Shown in pieces: positions 1-6,743 of a DNA stretch of 40,876 nucleotides (the stretch's first letter is position 1; the number at the start of each line of letters is the position of its first letter). The stretch comes from Candidatus Adlerbacteria bacterium (GTDB taxonomy: Bacteria > Patescibacteriota > Minisyncoccia > Phycocordibacterales > SBAW01): assembly GCA_903851045.1 (NCBI GenBank), contig CAINNF010000016.1, forward strand, positions 1 through 40,876, in the 5' to 3' direction. The position numbers were made by a program, and so were the translations under genes. The notes beneath the pieces were generated by a model, which made no database searches, was not told the DNA's origin, and worked only from the letters and a program-made list of their open reading frames with translations.

Positions 1-40
1 CCCGACGCTGGTAGGGCAACAATTTGGTATTCTTGTGCAT

Positions 41-102
41 GACAAAGGCACTGAGCTGTTAATTTGGCGTTGAACAACCAAATGGTAGCCGGTGCCTTTG
101 TC
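41..102. repeat. Stem-loop at left edge
   Basis: An 11-bp perfect inverted repeat (GACAAAGGCAC / GTGCCTTTGTC) encloses a 40-nt loop that holds a second, nested 6-bp stem (ATTTGG / CCAAAT). A short T-containing stretch (GTTTC) follows on the plus strand. It may be the terminator of a gene lying left of the window, or a structured RNA. No coding region is visible in 1-249. Confidence 0.5.
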
Positions 103-157
103 GTTTCAAAGAACTGTCAACAACCCGATTTTAAATTACACGCACTCTTAGAAGGTA

Positions 158-186
158 TTGACGTATTCATATGAACATGTTTTATT
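158..186 (+). promoter_or_regulatory. Promoter of the HD hydrolase gene
   Basis: TTGACG, a 17-nt spacer and TTTATT lie upstream of the start at 250. This gives a leader of roughly 55-60 nt. The -35 is close to consensus; the -10 matches at four of six positions. Confidence 0.45.
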
Positions 187-249
187 TAGTGCAGTCGTTC
201 GGACCTGTCATGCGATAGGCCGTCATAATGTAATTGAAAGGATGACGCC

Positions 250-876
250 ATGCTCACAGCAGCGTATTCCCCCCAACGGCCGCCGCCGTACGAGGTGTTC
301 TTTATCCCCTTGGAGGTGATGCTCGATCCCAAACAGCTTGAGGAGGTTCGGTTCGCCTATCAGGTGTCGAAATACGGGCATGCCTCCCAAGTCCGAGAGG
401 GTGGCGGTCGGTACTTCGACCACCCGAAGTCTGCGGCTTGGATCTATATCGACGAGTTCGGTGGTAGGGACTACCGTATCATCATTGTCCTACTGCTGCA
501 CGACGTTCCTGAGGATTCGCACCTCATGACGCCGTATCGGCTTCAGCTGAACTTCGGGGTGGAGATCGCGCTTGATGTGCTCGCGGTCACCAAACTGCCC
601 GACGGCAAGGAGTCGACCGAGGACTATCTCGCCCGGGTGAAAGTGCGTGGTCCGCGTACGATCTTCGTCAAATTGATCGATCGTCTGCACAACCTGCGCA
701 CGCTTGGTGGTCGGACGAGGGAGAAGCAGCTCGAGCAGATCGTGGAGACGCGCCAGTACCATCTGCGTCTGCTGGTCCCGGCACTGCGCGCGCATGGCGG
801 CTGCTGGGCCGAGTACGCTGATTCGATCGAGGCAAAGATCAATGAAGCGATCCTCAAGCATGAGGTCGCCGACTAG
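250..876 (+). CDS. Stand-alone (p)ppGpp hydrolase-like HD-domain protein
   Basis: A 208-aa protein with the conserved pattern of the RelA/SpoT and MESH1 hydrolase domain: YGHASQVREGGGRYFDHP (residues 42-59), the metal-binding HD in LLLHDVPEDS (H84, D85) and KLIDRLHNLRTL (141-152). The protein ends soon after the HD domain, so there is no synthetase, TGS or ACT domain. By family it should remove the 3' pyrophosphate from (p)ppGpp in a Mn-dependent reaction, a cytosolic stringent-response function. AAAGGA lies before the ATG. The gene is monocistronic, with its own promoter and a strong terminator. The substrate is inferred from motifs; another HD phosphohydrolase activity is possible. Confidence 0.8.
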   Translation: MLTAAYSPQRPPPYEVFFIPLEVMLDPKQLEEVRFAYQVSKYGHASQVREGGGRYFDHPKSAAWIYIDEFGGRDYRIIIVLLLHDVPEDSHLMTPYRLQLNFGVEIALDVLAVTKLPDGKESTEDYLARVKVRGPRTIFVKLIDRLHNLRTLGGRTREKQLEQIVETRQYHLRLLVPALRAHGGCWAEYADSIEAKINEAILKHEVAD

Positions 877-886
877 CTCACCCAGG

Positions 887-920
887 AGACCACCGGTAGT
901 CATACCGGTGGTCTTTTATT
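887..920 (+). terminator. Rho-independent terminator
   Basis: A perfect 12-bp stem (AGACCACCGGTA / TACCGGTGGTCT) with loop GTCA is followed by TTTATT, ten nt after the stop codon of the HD hydrolase gene. Confidence 0.9.
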
Positions 921-1048
921 CGTCTGGGGATAGGTAGTGCAAGAGTATGATTAGTTCCTGCAGTGTCTTTATTTTTTGGTGAGCGGTTTCGATGGATGGG
1001 CGACTTGTTCTTCAGGTTCCTTCGATGTCGACGTTGACGGATATGTAT

Positions 1049-1054
1049 TATAAT
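1049..1054 (+). promoter_or_regulatory. Consensus -10 box (TATAAT)
   Basis: A perfect TATAAT lies 42 nt before the start at 1097. A TTGACG at 1034-1039 is too close (9-nt spacer) to be its -35, and a better -35 is not obvious. The TATAAT sits inside the longer ORF called from 992, which argues for the later start. Confidence 0.45.
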
Positions 1055-1096
1055 GCTACTTTATATGTCAGCTGCACTCGGGAAGTGGAGGTGTCA

Positions 1097-1318
1097 ATGG
1101 CTCAGGTATTGCTTGGCAACGTGCGCCGTGGGGCGATCGTTGAGATCGACGGAAAAACGTATCAGGTGACCAATCTTGAAGCGGGTATCGCTCGCACGCA
1201 ACTTTCGCCAGTTATACGGTACGGCTCTCGCTGGTTCGATGCTGAAGCGTTGACGCTGTCCGACCGTACCGACAATGGGATCCGCACCAACGATACGCCG
1301 GTGACCGTCATCGAATAG
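1097..1318 (+). CDS. Small protein of unknown function
   Basis: The track calls an ORF from 992. I prefer the ATG at 1097 because a TATAAT lies inside the longer version and TGGAGG stands 5-6 nt before this ATG. The product is 73 aa (MAQVLLGNVRRG...). The run RRGAIVEIDGKTYQVTNLEAG looks like a small beta-barrel (SH3/KOW-like) fold, but I cannot assign a family. It has no signal peptide, membrane segment or cysteine. The gene stands alone between two hairpin terminators. Confidence 0.65.
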   Translation: MAQVLLGNVRRGAIVEIDGKTYQVTNLEAGIARTQLSPVIRYGSRWFDAEALTLSDRTDNGIRTNDTPVTVIE

Positions 1319-1324
1319 GCTTAC

Positions 1325-1385
1325 CACCGCCGCTCGTGGGGATGAAGGCACAAGCCTCGTCCTGTCACGAAGCGGCGGTTTTATG
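1325..1385 (+). terminator. Branched terminator
   Basis: ACCGCCGCT pairs with AGCGGCGGT and is followed by TTTTAT. CGTG/CACG extends the stem with a bulge, and a nested GGATGAAGGC / GCCTCGTCC hairpin fills the loop. Confidence 0.8.
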
Positions 1386-1403
1386 TCTGGGCACACGTTC
1401 ACT

Positions 1404-1431
1404 TGTGTGACGTGAAAAGCAGTGGTACAGT
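1404..1431 (+). promoter_or_regulatory. Possible promoter of the 345-aa gene
   Basis: TTGTGT, 16-nt spacer, TACAGT, leaving a leader of about 64 nt before the ATG at 1502. The -35 is weak. Confidence 0.35.
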
Positions 1432-1501
1432 CCTCTCGGACCGCTTGGCTCTAGAGGCCAGGAACAGATTCACTAGCAACAGCAATGGGAGATCCTGTAT
1501 C

Positions 1502-2539
1502 ATGATCACGACCGTACAAGACGTTTTCGGTCAGAGCAATGCCGTCGTTGAACGCATGGACAAAAACTGGCATGGCGAGGGTGACCGCAAAAGCGGTATG
1601 GGCGCGCCCTACGACTGGGTTGGTGTGGAGTGCATCTCGCTCCTTCCTGACGACGTCGCGCTGCGCCTCGTCGAGGCGTTGTACATCAACAACACCCATT
1701 TCGTGCCGGGCCACTTGCCGGGCAACGCGATGGCGATCGGCGACATTGTCGACCATCAACGTGCGGAGTACATGACCGTCAACTTGGGTGTGATGAATTC
1801 CAACGTCACCATGCTCCACGCTGCGCGGGCCTTTGAAGCGCGGTGTATCGAAAAGGCGAATGCTGGTCGCGAGGCTGCCGAGTCCTTCCCAGAACTCGAT
1901 CAAGAGCTGCGTGAGCTGCGCCACAAACACGGCCACAAAGGTCACCCCTACGTCGATAATGGCATCTTCGCACTCAATGCGCCCGCAGCAAGCGGTGGTG
2001 CGAGTTGGCATAGTGTCATCTGTAACGACGATGTGATGACTGCAGTGCCACAGCACTCCACACTGTTCATCGTCGGCGCACAGGCTGGTCGGCTTGGGAT
2101 CCAACATATCGGCGCAGGTCATGTCGTCGGCAAGCACTTCGTGCTCGTGCTGCCGAAGGAGCCGTTGCTCGCAATCCAGGCTCGTATCAATGCCGATCCA
2201 GCGCTGGTCAAGCTGTGGCCGGAGGTGCAGGAGGTCGATGCTAAGCTCAATACTGTGCTGCAGTGGGACGAGGCGACTCGCGCCCACAAGCAGGACGTGG
2301 TGCGTGCGGTCGCTCGGCAGATCATCCGTGAGCGTGCGCTCGGCTTCCATATCGACCTCACCGTCGGTGCTCGCGGGGCTCGGTTGAGCCCAGTCTGTGC
2401 CGAGGCACACTGCGCCGAGCACATGAACGAGCTTGTTGATAAAGACTTTCGGTTCCACGCGTTCGATGACTTCCTTGCGGAGGTCAAGGACGGCTACGGT
2501 AGGATGTCTTCAGTGTTTGACCGATCGGCGGTCGCCTGA
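1502..2539 (+). CDS. Protein of unknown function (345 aa)
   Basis: The ORF is open from 1403, but the ATG at 1502 is the likely start: GGGAG lies 10 nt before it, and the upstream part looks like leader sequence. The soluble 345-aa product has a histidine-rich patch (RHKHGHKGHPYVDNG) near the middle and two cysteines in VCAEAHCAEH near the C-terminus, which could bind a metal. I recognise no family. The gene is a single transcription unit with its own promoter and terminator, like its neighbours. Confidence 0.75.
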   Translation: MITTVQDVFGQSNAVVERMDKNWHGEGDRKSGMGAPYDWVGVECISLLPDDVALRLVEALYINNTHFVPGHLPGNAMAIGDIVDHQRAEYMTVNLGVMNSNVTMLHAARAFEARCIEKANAGREAAESFPELDQELRELRHKHGHKGHPYVDNGIFALNAPAASGGASWHSVICNDDVMTAVPQHSTLFIVGAQAGRLGIQHIGAGHVVGKHFVLVLPKEPLLAIQARINADPALVKLWPEVQEVDAKLNTVLQWDEATRAHKQDVVRAVARQIIRERALGFHIDLTVGARGARLSPVCAEAHCAEHMNELVDKDFRFHAFDDFLAEVKDGYGRMSSVFDRSAVA

Positions 2540-2559
2540 AGAACGAACCAACCAAAACA

Positions 2560-2595
2560 AACCCGCTGCGGGTCAAACTGCGGCGGGTTCTTTTT
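2560..2595 (+). terminator. Rho-independent terminator
   Basis: AACCCGC / GCGGGTT stem followed by CTTTTT, 21 nt after the stop of the 345-aa gene. Confidence 0.85.
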
Positions 2596-2624
2596 ATACG
2601 ACCCGTTTTTCTTTATCGAGAGTC

Positions 2625-2655
2625 TATTTTGTTATTTTGCAAAAAACTAGAATAA
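2625..2655 (+). repeat. REP-like hairpin, copy 1
   Basis: TATTTTGTTATTTT, GC, then AAAAAACTAGAATA forms an imperfect hairpin. The same outer arms (TATTTTGTTATT... and ...AACTAGAATAA) recur at 4233-4279. The following AATAAACCACC...GTATTC is also shared with that copy. Confidence 0.6.
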
Positions 2656-2753
2656 ACCACCGTCTGTATTCGCAAGATTGGCCACTATACAAGAAGTGCA
2701 AAATTGGTAGTATGGTTTCGGAACTGAACACGTACAGAAGGAATACGTCCAAC

Positions 2754-3437
2754 ATGTCTAAAAATCTGACTCCCGCGATGGAGAGCCTGAGGGCGATGTT
2801 CGTAGCAAAGACTGCTGCAGATAGAGAGATGGAATACGCTCGGAGACATGCTGCAGAGGTTTCTAGGCTGTTGAAGGAGGGGGGAACAACGGGAAGCCCG
2901 GTCGATGACTTAGCGTTTCGCTTACACGAGATGGATTTCCTGCCATTCTCGATACTGTACAGCCGCATCAATGAGACGCTTATGGCACATATCGGGCAAC
3001 CGGTGATGGTGGTCTCGACCATCGAGGTTCGAACACGTTTTGGGGGTCCAGGAACTGACTGCGGCTACCAACACTTCGAAGTGTATGCGTTGGGCATCAT
3101 CAGCGGCGAACTTGTCCTTCGAGACGTTAGTGGGCAGGAAAAGCTCTGCATCAACACAGGCGGCTACTGCTTGGTTGAAGATGTCACTAGTCGGAGACGC
3201 ATACCAGCAGTGGAACAAACCGACCTTCCAACAAGACCAGATGACTACGAAGGTCACCGTGTCCCCTTGCTGGAGGGGATGGAACTTCCCCGTGAGCACA
3301 GGGGAAAGACGTCGACCATACTTATCGGCGAAGCGTCAATCACCGAATGGCTAACCACGCACCGGTTCGATAGACAACAACCCACCTTGCCAGAGCTGCT
3401 TGCACCACTACAATCTGCAGCCGCCCCACGCGAATAA
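2754..3437 (+). CDS. Protein of unknown function (227 aa)
   Basis: The track ORF starts at 2433, inside the previous gene. The ATG at 2754 (MSKNLTPAMES) is preceded by AGAAGGA and by an extended -10 (TGGTAGTAT at 2705-2713). The N-terminal 50 residues are helical and charged; the middle (MVVSTIEVRTRFGG, ...LGIISGELVLRDV) looks like beta strands. There are three cysteines and no membrane segment. No family recognised. It is a single-gene unit with its own terminator. Confidence 0.7.
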   Translation: MSKNLTPAMESLRAMFVAKTAADREMEYARRHAAEVSRLLKEGGTTGSPVDDLAFRLHEMDFLPFSILYSRINETLMAHIGQPVMVVSTIEVRTRFGGPGTDCGYQHFEVYALGIISGELVLRDVSGQEKLCINTGGYCLVEDVTSRRRIPAVEQTDLPTRPDDYEGHRVPLLEGMELPREHRGKTSTILIGEASITEWLTTHRFDRQQPTLPELLAPLQSAAAPRE

Positions 3438-3466
3438 CCAGGCGTATGGTAGCAGTACACAAGACA

Positions 3467-3503
3467 CACCCTCGACCTGCGCACCGCGGGTCGAGGGTGA
3501 TTT
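3467..3503 (+). terminator. Terminator
   Basis: A perfect 11-bp stem (CACCCTCGACC / GGTCGAGGGTG) is followed by ATTT, about 30 nt after the stop of the 227-aa gene. The T-run is short. Confidence 0.75.
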
Positions 3504-3561
3504 CATAGGATAGATGAACAGAGTAGACTGGGTCAGTCCCCATAACTCGAACTCTCCAAAC

Positions 3562-3655
3562 TATTTTGTTGTTTCCTGCTCGCCAGCAGTAAGGTGCAGA
3601 ATATTAGAAAAAAGAGGAAGGATGCTGCTGAGGAAAAGTTTCTGACACCTATTTC
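3562..3655 (+). repeat. REP-like hairpin, copy 2, with conserved tail
   Basis: Begins TATTTTGTTGTTTCCTGC and contains the hairpin CTGCTCGCCAGCAG, then GGTGCAGAATATTAGAA. The tail (...GAGGAAAAGTTTCTGACACCTATTTC) matches the tail of the copy at 4291-4393. A 66-codon ORF (3594-3794) crosses this repeat but has no convincing ribosome-binding site. The rest of 3504-3830 shows nothing else I can support. Confidence 0.6.
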
Positions 3656-3831
3656 ACTACCTGGATGCATGGTGGCAGTTCATGTAGGGACTCGTTTCGT
3701 CACCCACTCGATCCTCCTCGAATGGGTTTTTAATGTTGTTACCGTCGGTACCTCTTTTGAAACCACCAATCCCTTGATTGACGAACTCAAGTAGGGGGAG
3801 CGTGACGTGCTCCCATCCGGAGGCTCAAGCC

Positions 3832-4062
3832 TCAATGTTCCGCATCTTCGGCGTCCCAAGCTGCCGCGATGCGCTGGCCGAGTTCGCCGTGAGGCAAACT
3901 CATTCCCTGGACTCGTGTCAACCCGATGACCTCCCACACCACAAGCCACGTGGTATGGAATTGGGCCGCGAGCCGCACGCAGTGCTCGTATTTACCCGCG
4001 CGACGCGCTAGAATTTCAGACCCCTGAGCGTACCCCTCTGCTTGATTGAGACAAACGGTCAT
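3832..4062 (-). CDS. Small protein of unknown function (76 aa)
   Basis: ATG at 4062 with GGAG seven nt upstream and a very good promoter behind it, so this is a real gene despite its length. The product is soluble, with one tryptophan-rich stretch (TTWLVVWEVIGL) and an acidic end (AAAWDAEDAEH). No family recognised. It follows the accessory pattern of this window: own TTGACA promoter, Shine-Dalgarno site, short unknown product. Downstream on the minus strand the hairpin GGGAGC / GCTCCC (3794-3812) could be a terminator but lacks a T-run. Confidence 0.7.
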   Translation of the reverse strand: MTVCLNQAEGYAQGSEILARRAGKYEHCVRLAAQFHTTWLVVWEVIGLTRVQGMSLPHGELGQRIAAAWDAEDAEH

Positions 4063-4094
4063 TTGTACTCTCCAAATGCTTTTTACACAAGTAT

Positions 4095-4123
4095 ATTTTA
4101 TAGTATATTAAAATACTTGTCAA
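4095..4123 (-). promoter_or_regulatory. Strong promoter of the 76-aa gene
   Basis: On the minus strand: TTGACA, 17-nt spacer, TAAAAT. The -35 is perfect and the -10 matches five of six. Predicted transcription start is near 4088. Confidence 0.8.
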
Positions 4124-4232
4124 GTACTATACTGTTTTGGCAAGAGGGTCATGCTCAGCACCCCCTTAAGGGTTGATTGACGTCGCTGTGTACATGGTGC
4201 CTACCCTCATCTCTATCATATACCTATCTTCA

Positions 4233-4279
4233 TATTTTGTTATTTCCTGCCGGCAGGCGGGTGTAAAAAACTAGAATAA
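4233..4279 (+). repeat. REP-like hairpin, copy 3
   Basis: TATTTTGTTATTTCC, the perfect 12-bp palindrome CCTGCCGGCAGG, then ...GTAAAAAACTAGAATAA. It shares both outer arms with copy 1 and its core style with copy 4. Confidence 0.65.
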
Positions 4280-4290
4280 ACCACCACCGG

Positions 4291-4393
4291 TATTCTGGTA
4301 TTCCCCGCTAGCCAGTTGGGCAGGTGCAGAATATTGGAATAAGGAGAGAAAGAAGGCTACTACCGAGAAAAGGTTCCTGACACCTATTCCTAT
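4291..4393 (+). repeat. REP-like hairpin, copy 4, with conserved tail
   Basis: TATTCTGGTATTCCCC...GGTGCAGAATATTGGAATAA: two TATTC arms pair with two GAATA arms around a GC-rich core. It lies in tandem with copy 3. The tail GAGAAAAGGTTCCTGACACC resembles copy 2 at 3637-3649. Confidence 0.65.
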
Positions 4394-4405
4394 CCTCAAG
4401 ACTCA

Positions 4406-4433
4406 TTGACAACACATGCTAAGCGGGTATCCT
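4406..4433 (+). promoter_or_regulatory. Promoter of a putative small RNA
   Basis: TTGACA, 16-nt spacer, TATCCT. The predicted start (about 4440) falls directly at the base of the stem described in the next entry. No coding ORF follows on this strand. Confidence 0.6.
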
Positions 4434-4439
4434 TTTATA

Positions 4440-4533
4440 TAGGCACTTGTGAGGACTTAGTCCTCCCACGGTTACTACATAAACCGTAGCCAAGTGCCAA
4501 CGAAAGACCGCCACCATAGTGTGGCGGTTTATC
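4440..4533 (+). ncRNA. Putative small RNA with three-way junction and terminator
   Basis: GGCACTTG (4442-4449) pairs with CAAGTGCC (4491-4498). Between them are two perfect hairpins, GAGGAC/GTCCTC and ACGGTT/AACCGT, which gives a three-way junction of 57 nt. Eight nt later comes ACCGCCAC / GTGGCGGT (4507-4528) followed by TTATCGTTAT, a terminator-like hairpin. With the promoter at 4406-4433 this makes a complete transcription unit of about 90 nt and no ORF. It is not a tRNA: there is no T-arm and the length is wrong. The terminator hairpin also faces the convergent DUF167 gene and may serve both. Function unknown. Confidence 0.5.
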
Positions 4534-4542
4534 GTTATCCAG

Positions 4543-4761
4543 TTACAAAACCTCCAAAAGTTTCGATGGGCTATGATGCCCATTGATGATTTTTACTTTT
4601 TTGATGGGGACTTTGAGGTGGTCGGCTACAAGCTGGAGGACTCTTTTGTTGGCTTGGTTTTCTTTGGCTTTTTCTTTGACCGAGATTATCAACTTATCTG
4701 CGGACTCGACTTTGACTGTCTCTTTTTTGGCTCCGGCGGTGACTCTTACTTTTATGTACAT
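4543..4761 (-). CDS. DUF167 (YggU family) protein
   Basis: A 72-aa protein starting MYIKVRVTAGAKKETV, with ...KENQANKRVLQLVADHLKVP and VKIINGHHSPSK: the usual VRVTPGAKK, KANKALIELLA and SGHTSRHK landmarks of the family. The track start at 4779 is a TTG; the ATG at 4761 fits the family N-terminus. It lies 27 nt downstream of fmt on the same strand and is probably the third gene of a def-fmt operon. Family members are small cytosolic proteins of unknown function. Confidence 0.85.
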   Translation of the reverse strand: MYIKVRVTAGAKKETVKVESADKLIISVKEKAKENQANKRVLQLVADHLKVPIKKVKIINGHHSPSKLLEVL

Positions 4762-4788
4762 ATTTAAAGCGGAGATCAAATATGAGGG

Positions 4789-5700
4789 CTACTGTTGGCC
4801 GCGGAGGAAGTCTTGGTAGTCCATCTCTTTTTTGCCTTCGGGGGTGACGCGGGTGATGATGAGTTTTCCATCTTCCCATTTCGCGTCTTTTACCAAGACG
4901 CGTTTGCCGATTTTGGAAATGAAATAGGGCTTCGGACTAGCATCGAAGGCGCGAATTTTTAGAAAATTTTTTCGGCCGATTTCACCGGTAGTTGCCACGG
5001 GGGAAGCTTGCCCGCCTGTAGCCTCCTGGCGGAGGAGGGCGTCGGTGTCATCAAATTTTTTCGTGTACGTCGCGTACGTGTGATCCTGCTCCTCGGCGGG
5101 GATCTCGCCTTTGATCCACTGGGGGAGGACTTCGGCAAGGAGAGAGCCGCCTTCTTGGGCGAGCATTTTTTCGAATTCGCTGCCTTTGGGAGGCCAGCCG
5201 GACTCATGTGCCGTTTCTTCTTCGAGTTCGATGCTGGCTTGGGCGATGATAGGGCCTTCGTCCATCTTTTCGCTCAACTTCATGATGGTGACACCGGTCG
5301 CGCGCTCGTCGGCGAGGATGGCGGAGAGGACAGGGGAGGGGCCGCGGAACTTTGGTAGGAGCGATGGATGCACATTGAGGCAGCCGTGTTTCGGCATCTC
5401 CAGCACCGACCGGGGGATGATCTTGGCGTACATGGCGACGACGAACACGTCCCAGTCCGAATTGCCGAGTTCTGCAAGGAAGGTGGGGTCGCTCAGCTTT
5501 TCGGGTGTCGCGACGTCGATACCGCGCTCGAGTGCCCACTGTTTGACGGGTGATGGGGTGAGCGTGAGGCCGCGCCCGACCGGGCGGTCGGGTGCGGTCA
5601 CGATGAGCGCGGGTACCATGCCGCGTGCCTCGAGTTGGTCGAGCACGAGTGTGGCTATGTAGGGGGTACCGAAGAATGCGAACAGGGGTTTGTATGCCAT
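4789..5700 (-). CDS. fmt: Methionyl-tRNA formyltransferase
   Basis: Formylates initiator Met-tRNA from 10-formyl-tetrahydrofolate. The start is the ATG at 5700 (MAYKPLFAFFGTPYIA), 5 nt after the def stop; the longer track ORF overlaps def. The catalytic set is visible: N109 and H111 in LNVHPSLLPKFRG, and D147 in TGVTIMKLSEKMDEGPII. Length is 303 aa, near the usual 310. A Gly/Ala/Thr-rich insert (about residues 225-239, EATGGQASPVATTGE) sits between the catalytic and C-terminal domains. Its DNA resembles the repeat inside murA (see repeat entry). It works with the adjacent def, which removes the formyl group after synthesis. Confidence 0.95.
   Translation of the reverse strand: MAYKPLFAFFGTPYIATLVLDQLEARGMVPALIVTAPDRPVGRGLTLTPSPVKQWALERGIDVATPEKLSDPTFLAELGNSDWDVFVVAMYAKIIPRSVLEMPKHGCLNVHPSLLPKFRGPSPVLSAILADERATGVTIMKLSEKMDEGPIIAQASIELEEETAHESGWPPKGSEFEKMLAQEGGSLLAEVLPQWIKGEIPAEEQDHTYATYTKKFDDTDALLRQEATGGQASPVATTGEIGRKNFLKIRAFDASPKPYFISKIGKRVLVKDAKWEDGKLIITRVTPEGKKEMDYQDFLRGQQ
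4984..5030 (-). repeat. Palindromic repeat-like insert in fmt
   Basis: On the minus strand the segment reads ...GCCAGGAGGCTACAGGCGGGCAAGC..., close to GCTACGTCGGGCAAGC in murA and preceded by the CCTCC/GGAGG arms. It is in frame and encodes a low-complexity linker in fmt. Confidence 0.4.
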
Positions 5701-5705
5701 ATGAG

Positions 5706-6296
5706 TTATGTGGTCGCGCCTGTCTTTGGGGTCTCGGTTGGTTGTGGCTTCTTGACCTCGTCGCGCAGCCGCTCCGCTTTGTCTATGTAGAGCGTCCCGT
5801 CGAGGTGGTCGCACTCATGCTGGAAGATATGTGCCATGAGTCCCGACGCGTGGTAGGTGAACGATTTCCCGTCGATGTCTTGGGCGCGCACCGTCGCTTT
5901 TTCGTGACGGATGACGGTGCCGTACTTGCCGCGTACCGACAGGCAGCCTTCGGACATCTCCTTCTTCTTTCGCGAGAGCCGGATGATCTCTGGGTTGATG
6001 AAGACGAGGTCCGCGGGTCGCGGGCGATGTTCCTGCGCCTCCTTCTCCTTTTCTTCCTCGGCGTCCTTGTCCGTACTGTCTTCGAGTACGCGACCTGCGA
6101 CGACGAACAGGCGCAGTGACTCGCCGACCTGTGGGGCGGCCAGCGCCACACCGAACTCCTCCTTGGCGAGGACGCGGCTCATGTGGGTGATAAGTTTTCG
6201 TAATGCGGGTGAACCGAAGTCCTTTTTGGGTACTGGTGTAGCGGTCTTTCGTAGTACGGGTGCTTCCGCCTGCACGATCGGGTCTTTGGATGCCAT
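5706..6296 (-). CDS. def: Peptide deformylase
   Basis: Removes the N-formyl group from nascent proteins. The ATG at 6296 (MASKDPIVQ) gives 196 aa; the 411-aa track ORF upstream is spurious. All three metal and active-site motifs are present: GVALAAPQ (49-56, with Ala where Gly is typical), EGCLS (C118) and HECDH (H160, E161, H164). A charged insert (about residues 72-95, EDSTDKDAEEEKEKEAQEH) interrupts the region between motifs 1 and 2. CATAAT lies 9 nt before the ATG with no Shine-Dalgarno site, so the mRNA is probably leaderless. First gene of def-fmt-DUF167, divergent from the gene at 6363. Confidence 0.95.
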   Translation of the reverse strand: MASKDPIVQAEAPVLRKTATPVPKKDFGSPALRKLITHMSRVLAKEEFGVALAAPQVGESLRLFVVAGRVLEDSTDKDAEEEKEKEAQEHRPRPADLVFINPEIIRLSRKKKEMSEGCLSVRGKYGTVIRHEKATVRAQDIDGKSFTYHASGLMAHIFQHECDHLDGTLYIDKAERLRDEVKKPQPTETPKTGATT

Positions 6297-6362
6297 ATGA
6301 AGCGCATTATGACATTTTTTACAGAAAAGAAAAGCCTTTTTGAATCTGGTAGAATAGTGGAC

Positions 6363-6743
6363 ATGAAGCACATCGGCCAACACATGAGCAGTCTGCCGAC
6401 GAAGAAGGACCGTGCAACCGAACGGGGCGAACTCTTGTTGTACTTCATGCAGAAGCTCAACATGCCGCGCGGGCGTGACGGGATGCCACCCTTGACCATC
6501 GGGCGTATGGCGAAGACGCTTGAAGGGATCCCGACGCTCGACCTGTATTTTCTCAAGAGTATCTGCGATGATGCACAGCGGCGGGGCGACATCGACTCGT
6601 TCTCCAAGAAGTTCTGGTGGGAGATCAATCCGAAGAACCATACCGAAGAGGCGATCAAGAAGCGAAAGGACGAAGCGGCGAAAGGGGGAGGATACAAAAA
6701 ATTTACTCAAAAGAAAAAGACAGACGACTATTATGACGCGTGA
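6363..6743 (+). CDS. Conserved-looking protein of unknown function (126 aa)
   Basis: I prefer the ATG at 6363 to the track start at 6297 because an extended -10 (TGGTAGAAT, 6347-6355) ends 7 nt before it, consistent with a leaderless mRNA. The protein is basic and helical, with a Lys-rich tail (KKRKDEAAKGGGYKKFTQKKKTDDYY) that could contact nucleic acid. It overlaps murA by 11 nt, so the two are probably co-transcribed. I do not recognise the family. Confidence 0.75.
   Translation: MKHIGQHMSSLPTKKDRATERGELLLYFMQKLNMPRGRDGMPPLTIGRMAKTLEGIPTLDLYFLKSICDDAQRRGDIDSFSKKFWWEINPKNHTEEAIKKRKDEAAKGGGYKKFTQKKKTDDYYDA

Noticed and set aside
1034-1054. TTGACG plus TATAAT as a promoter pair
   Set aside because: The spacer is only 9 nt; only the -10 is kept.
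1451-2458. 335-codon minus-strand ORF
   Set aside because: Antisense shadow of the 345-aa gene; it lacks a promoter and ribosome-binding site, while the plus strand has both.
3594-3794. 66-codon plus-strand ORF (MQNIRKKRKDAAEEKF...)
   Set aside because: It starts inside a repeat, begins with GTG without a convincing ribosome-binding site, and the related repeat copy at 4291 does not keep the frame.
4442-4498. tRNA at the three-way junction
   Set aside because: Only 57 nt, no T-arm and no anticodon loop with a U before the anticodon; kept as a putative small RNA instead.
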